A stretch of 10,372 bases of DNA from Lachnospiraceae bacterium. Its GTDB lineage: Bacteria > Bacillota > Clostridia > Lachnospirales > Lachnospiraceae. Each line of letters starts with the position of its first letter. Within the stretch, counting starts at the first letter, position 1. The stretch lies in the NCBI GenBank assembly GCA_003520105.1, contig DOVL01000284.1:1-10372 (forward strand), in the 5' to 3' direction. Below are positions 7,741-10,372 of this stretch, piece by piece. Below the pieces are notes generated by a model. The model ran no database searches. It saw only the letters and a program-made list of their open reading frames with translations, and was not told the DNA's origin. The position numbers were made by a program, and so were the translations under genes.

Positions 7741-7803
7741 ATGGATAAAGCGCATTTTTGCTACTTGTATCATATGTTATTGGTGTGGTATGATGAACGA
7801 TAG
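7741..7803 (+). CDS. Candidate 20-residue small ORF in ligase leader
   Basis: ATG at 7741 follows GTGGAG (7731-7736) by 4 bases and opens a 20-codon frame rich in aromatic and hydrophobic residues, ending at TAG. It overlaps the start of the next short frame by 14 bases and also overlaps the proposed promoter. The RBS is plausible, but a frame this short can easily arise by chance. No homologue is recognised. Confidence 0.18.
   Translation: MDKAHFCYLYHMLLVWYDER
7765..7794 (+). promoter_or_regulatory. Probable promoter for the acyl-CoA synthetase-like gene
   Basis: TTGTAT (7765-7770), an 18-base spacer and TATGAT (7789-7794) are preceded by an extended TGG (7786-7788). Transcription would start near 7801, leaving a leader of about 180 bases. 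The GTGTGGTATGAT core resembles GTGTGGTTATGAT in the promoter at 1081-1113. A second weak option is TTGACG at 7904-7909, which lacks a good -10. Confidence 0.5.
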
Positions 7804-7855
7804 TGATGCACTGATGGAGTGGTTGAGTTATTATTGTTTAATCATATCGTCATGA
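7790..7855 (+). CDS. Candidate 21-residue small ORF in ligase leader
   Basis: The frame begins with a double ATG at 7790-7795 and ends at TGA 7853-7855, encoding a short Trp/Tyr-containing peptide. Its stop overlaps the ATG of the next short frame by the ATGA pattern seen in translationally coupled genes. Its start lies inside the proposed -10 box, so it would only be made from an upstream transcript, for example read-through from the MATE gene. Evidence for translation is weak. Confidence 0.13.
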   Translation: MMNDSDALMEWLSYYCLIISS

Positions 7856-7965
7856 GAAAAACGTTTACGATGATTGATTGGTACATGATGAGTTGGTGTC
7901 ATGTTGACGATCATTTTGGTAGTGAATTAGTACAGAAAATTATTAACGAAAGAATAAATAACTAA
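7852..7965 (+). CDS. Candidate 37-residue small protein upstream of the ligase
   Basis: This reads from ATG 7852 to TAA 7963-7965, 17 bases before the ligase start. The start overlaps the preceding short frame's stop as ATGA. The peptide has a basic beginning (MRKTF), a Trp/Met-rich middle (MIDWYMMSWC) and a polar, probably helical end (LVQKIINERINN). It has no good Shine-Dalgarno of its own, so expression would need coupling or a leaderless-like mode. It could be a leader peptide, a small protein or a chance frame. I recognise no family. Confidence 0.25.
   Translation: MRKTFTMIDWYMMSWCHVDDHFGSELVQKIINERINN
7870..7914. repeat. Imperfect dyad upstream of the ligase gene
   Basis: Outer arms ATGATTG (7870-7876) and CGATCAT (7908-7914) pair with one G-U. 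Inner arms ACATGA (7883-7888) and TCATGT (7899-7904) pair perfectly around a 10-base centre, with an asymmetric internal loop between them. It could be an RNA hairpin in the leader or a DNA operator. It lies 69 bases or more upstream of the ligase ATG. No specific regulator can be named. Confidence 0.35.
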
Positions 7966-7982
7966 GAACATAAGGAGCTGAG

Positions 7983-9620
7983 ATGAAGAACAAGGAATAC
8001 CCATATGAGGACGTCCCTCACATTAATGACCTTAAAGACATGCTTCAGCAGAAGGCACTTCTGATGCCTGAAGCTACCGCGTTCATCTATCCGTGTGAGT
8101 CAGGTGAGATGCGTAAGACCTATGCCGATCTGCATGATGACGTAAATGCATTCGGTGAATGGATGTATCACAAGAAGATTAAAGATAAGCACGTTGCCAT
8201 CATCGGTGAGAATTCTTATGAGTGGCTTGTTGCTTATTTCGCGACTGTTAACGGCGGAAGCGTTGCGGTTGCAATAGATAAGAGCCTTCCTGATGAAGAG
8301 ATAATCTCTCTTGCCAAGATGGCAGATACAGATGTTGTATTTGTTTCTGACACCTATTATGAGAAGGTTAAGAAGAAGGCTTCCAGAAAGGTTTATAACC
8401 TGAAGGATTTTGATGAGTATCTGAAGGAAGGAAGAAAGCTTCTTAAAGACGGCAAGAATGAGTTTTCACGTTATGAGATCATTCCTGAGAAGACGGCTAC
8501 GATCCTTTTCACATCAGGAACTTCCGGAGTAAGCAAGGGCGTTGAGCTCACAAACCAGAATATAGCTTTCGAGATCGTTCATACAAGTATGCTTTTCGCT
8601 CCGAAGGGCGGTACTCTTGCAGTGCTTCCTTTCCATCATGCATTTGGACTCGTGGTTGGTATCCTCATGGTTACAAACTACGGACAGCCTATATATATCA
8701 ATAAGAGCCTTAAGCACGTTAAGAAAAATATGGAAGAGTTCGGACCGCAGACTATGTTCCTCGTTCCAATGTTCGTTGAATATTTCCACAAGCAGATCTG
8801 GCTTGAAATCGAGAAGAAAGGCAAGACCAAGGTGTTTAAGAGACTTATGAAGTCTACAGATATCCTGAGAAAGGCCAAGCTCGACCTGAGAAGCAAGATC
8901 TACGGACCTATCAAGAAGGTCTTCGGCGGAAACCTCGAGACTATCATCTGCGGCGGCGCTGCACTTGATCCGATGTACGTAAGAGAGTTCCGTACCTGGG
9001 GCATCGAGATACTGAACGGTTACGGCGCGACAGAATGTTCGCCTTGTACGGCCGTTAACAGACTCTATCATCATAAGGACGGCAGTGTTGGACATCTTGT
9101 TCCGGGCATCGAGGTTAAGGCTACGGAAGAGGGCGAGATCGCATTCAGAGGCGACCTTGTCATGAAGGGCTATTATAAGAATCCTGAGGCAACAGATGAG
9201 GCTCTCATCGATGGCTGGTATCACACCGGTGACCTCGGTTATGTTGATGAGGACAACTTCATTTTCCTTACAGGAAGAAAGAAGAATCTGATTATCCTCA
9301 GCAATGGTGAAAATATTTCTCCTGAAGAGCTTGAGCAGGATCTTGCTCGTGACTCTGCGGTTGAGGAGGTTCTTGTTTATGATGAGAACGGCAAGATCGT
9401 TGCCGAGATCTATCCTGATGAGAATCATCGTGATGATAAGGAGTATTTCGAGAAGCTTAAGAGTAAGGTCAACAAGGGCAGACCGATCTACAAGCAGATC
9501 ACACGTGTTAAGCTTCGTAATGAGGAGTTCATCAAGAACGCCAGCATGAAGATCGTAAGATGGAAGAATATTCCGGGACTTATGCCGGCAATTGAGAAGA
9601 ACGATGATGCCGAGGCGTAA
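7983..9620 (+). CDS. AMP-forming acyl-CoA synthetase (long-chain fatty acid-CoA ligase-like)
   Basis: A 545-residue member of the ANL adenylate-forming superfamily. It should activate a carboxylic acid with ATP to an acyl-AMP and pass it to CoA or an acyl-carrier thiol. Motifs in order: the phosphate loop LFTSGTSGVSKG (175-186), PFHHAFG (216-222), YGATECSP (347-354), YHTGDLG (413-419), the hinge GRKKNLIILSNGENISPEE (431-449), and the C-terminal catalytic lysine K523 in SMKIVR. The stretch of about 265-330, ending in IICGGAALDP, is typical of long-chain fatty acyl-CoA synthetases rather than NRPS adenylation domains or acetyl-CoA synthetases. The segment before K523 reads NEEFIKNA, without the usual proline/glycine pattern. 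AAGGAG 5 bases before ATG supports the start. It stands alone, with no acyl carrier or beta-oxidation gene adjacent, and ends at a strong terminator. Class is very sure; the acyl substrate and acceptor are not determined. Confidence 0.93.
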   Translation: MKNKEYPYEDVPHINDLKDMLQQKALLMPEATAFIYPCESGEMRKTYADLHDDVNAFGEWMYHKKIKDKHVAIIGENSYEWLVAYFATVNGGSVAVAIDKSLPDEEIISLAKMADTDVVFVSDTYYEKVKKKASRKVYNLKDFDEYLKEGRKLLKDGKNEFSRYEIIPEKTATILFTSGTSGVSKGVELTNQNIAFEIVHTSMLFAPKGGTLAVLPFHHAFGLVVGILMVTNYGQPIYINKSLKHVKKNMEEFGPQTMFLVPMFVEYFHKQIWLEIEKKGKTKVFKRLMKSTDILRKAKLDLRSKIYGPIKKVFGGNLETIICGGAALDPMYVREFRTWGIEILNGYGATECSPCTAVNRLYHHKDGSVGHLVPGIEVKATEEGEIAFRGDLVMKGYYKNPEATDEALIDGWYHTGDLGYVDEDNFIFLTGRKKNLIILSNGENISPEELEQDLARDSAVEEVLVYDENGKIVAEIYPDENHRDDKEYFEKLKSKVNKGRPIYKQITRVKLRNEEFIKNASMKIVRWKNIPGLMPAIEKNDDAEA

Positions 9621-9664
9621 TTCGGGATTTGCATCGGTAATGCAGTGATGCTAATGTTAAATAT

Positions 9665-9706
9665 AAAAATGCGGATGTTATCAGAAGTGGTAACATCCGC
9701 ATTTTT
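9665..9706. terminator. Bidirectional terminator between convergent genes
   Basis: AAAAATGCGGATGTTA (9665-9680) and TAACATCCGCATTTTT (9691-9706) form a perfect 16-bp inverted repeat. Two further inner pairs (one G-U) leave an AGAAGT loop. The A run on one side and T run on the other give a U tract in either direction. This suits the + strand ligase and the - strand membrane protein gene that converge here. Confidence 0.93.
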
Positions 9707-9721
9707 ATTGGCCGGTGAATT

Positions 9722-10372
9722 TTACCATTCGTAGCCAATGAAATCAAGCTCTTTGATGGCGATATAATTGCCGATCAGTTCGATCGAATCCTTCTGGTCT
9801 GCGTCGCAGATTCCTGCAATCCAGCCTTCTATATGGTTTTCTTCTTCGAAGGTAATGCTGCCGAAGTATGTGTTTCTCATGTATCCGAAATACTCTTTGG
9901 CATCATTATTATTGTCGAAAAGATAGATGACATAGTAATCTCTGTCGCTGCTATATTTCGTAGGATAGCAGATGCTGAATTTTATTCCGTCTGTTTCCTG
10001 CTCTCTGACGTTCACGTCCAGATAACCGTACTGCTCCTTTATATCTTCTATGGTGTAGGTCTTGACCTTGCCTTTGCCGTCGTCCTTGTTTACGTTCTTG
10101 TTAACGAACTTAATGATGAAGATTGATGCGACTGCGAAGAAGGCGATGGCTGAAACTATCATGGCTGCCATGAAGATCCTTTTGCTGCCTTTCTGCGCTT
10201 CCGGATTCTGATAATACTGGTTATTTCCCTGCATCGGCTGTGGGGGATAATTTCCCGGGTAACCCTGCTGAGGGTACTGACTGCCCTGCATGTTGAACTG
10301 GTTCTGCGGATTCTGGCCAGCCGTCATGTTGAACTGATTCTGCGGATACTGACCATTCGGATAGTTCTGCTG
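9722..10372 (-). CDS. Single-pass membrane protein with Q/N/P/Y-rich repetitive N-terminal tail (partial)
   Basis: The last 216 residues are visible. The frame stays open through the window edge, so the ATG at 10327 is probably internal and the real start lies outside. The visible N-terminal 60 residues are low complexity, rich in Gln, Asn, Pro, Tyr, Gly and Met, with 12-residue repeats such as QNQFNMTAG and QNQFNMQGS. A basic KGSKR precedes one hydrophobic helix (visible residues about 66-90), then a lysine/asparagine-rich linker and a mostly polar C-terminal domain of about 115 residues, with no motif I recognise. Known topology rules are ambiguous because both flanks are basic. Clostridia often carry proteins with a Q/P/Y/G-rich cytoplasmic tail, one helix and an outside domain, so that arrangement is the likeliest. 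Function unknown. Confidence 0.8.
   Translation of the reverse strand, partial: QQNYPNGQYPQNQFNMTAGQNPQNQFNMQGSQYPQQGYPGNYPPQPMQGNNQYYQNPEAQKGSKRIFMAAMIVSAIAFFAVASIFIIKFVNKNVNKDDGKGKVKTYTIEDIKEQYGYLDVNVREQETDGIKFSICYPTKYSSDRDYYVIYLFDNNNDAKEYFGYMRNTYFGSITFEEENHIEGWIAGICDADQKDSIELIGNYIAIKELDFIGYEW
10289..10372 (-). repeat. 36-base tandem repeats encoding 12-residue Q/N-rich units
   Basis: The segments 10289-10310 and 10325-10346 are 22 bases long, identical but for one base, and spaced exactly 36 bases (12 codons) apart. They encode successive PQNQFNM units. More diverged units (YPQQGYPGNY, QNYPNGQ) lie on either side, and the array continues past the window edge. Confidence 0.75.

Larger units (their letters stand above)
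7687..7982. other. 296-base AT-rich intergenic region before the ligase gene
   Basis: This holds no long gene. Contents: no recognisable terminator for the MATE gene; a likely promoter at 7765-7794; an imperfect dyad at 7870-7914; and three short overlapping reading frames on the + strand (7741-7803, 7790-7855, 7852-7965). The composition is visibly more AT-rich than the flanking genes, with many GATG/TGAT words. No known riboswitch or T-box was recognised. Confidence 0.6.

Noticed and set aside
8514..9428. 304-codon open frame on the minus strand inside the ligase gene
   Set aside because: It is fully antisense to a well-conserved ligase with all motifs, has no recognisable domain, and arises from codon bias of the real gene.
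9631..9651. GCATC/GATGC inverted repeat just after the ligase stop
   Set aside because: A 5-bp stem with an 11-base loop and no U tract. The much stronger hairpin at 9665-9706 explains termination.
10325..10327. ATG at 10327 (minus strand) as the true start of the last gene
   Set aside because: The frame continues upstream to the window edge for 15 more codons that continue the same 12-residue repeat, and no RBS precedes this ATG.

Overview
The window looks like chromosome of an anaerobic Firmicute of the class Clostridia, most likely a Lachnospiraceae relative such as the Butyrivibrio/Lachnospira group. This is inferred from moderate GC, strong Shine-Dalgarno sites, extended -10 promoters of the TG(n)TATAAT kind, and the style of the PAS/EAL, HD-GYP, MATE and acyl-CoA synthetase proteins. 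No phage, IS element, CRISPR array, tRNA or rRNA is visible, and every large gene is intact.

Layout. (1) 33-950 (+): a DnaJ-type co-chaperone without the zinc finger, ended by a strong terminator at 955-993. (2) 1164-7686 (+): a likely operon headed by a promoter near 1081-1113. It encodes a 1107-residue PAS/GGDEF/EAL protein, a membrane-bound HD-GYP protein, and a MATE-family exporter that starts at TTG. A GC-rich hairpin without a U tract sits between the first two genes, and only 16 bases separate the last two. (3) 7687-7982: an AT-rich leader with a probable promoter, a dyad and three short overlapping reading frames of uncertain status. (4) 7983-9620 (+): a long-chain fatty acyl-CoA synthetase-like AMP-forming ligase. 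(5) 9665-9706: a bidirectional terminator between convergent genes. (6) 9722 to the window edge (-): the 3' part of a single-pass membrane protein with a Gln/Asn/Pro/Tyr-rich repetitive N-terminal tail.

How it fits together. The core is a cyclic-di-GMP module: two phosphodiesterases of unrelated folds (EAL and HD-GYP) are encoded back to back. Both GGDEF-like domains of the first protein have lost the signature motif, so the pair should mainly degrade c-di-GMP. One protein appears cytoplasmic and senses through PAS domains. The other appears membrane-bound, with an N-terminal region resembling the substrate-binding subunits of ECF vitamin transporters. The MATE pump may be co-transcribed with them. 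The chaperone, ligase and repeat-tailed membrane protein look like separate transcription units. I see no clear new defence or mobile system. The least explained parts are the EAL protein's architecture, the ECF-like/HD-GYP fusion, the intercistronic hairpin and the small-ORF leader at 7741-7965.
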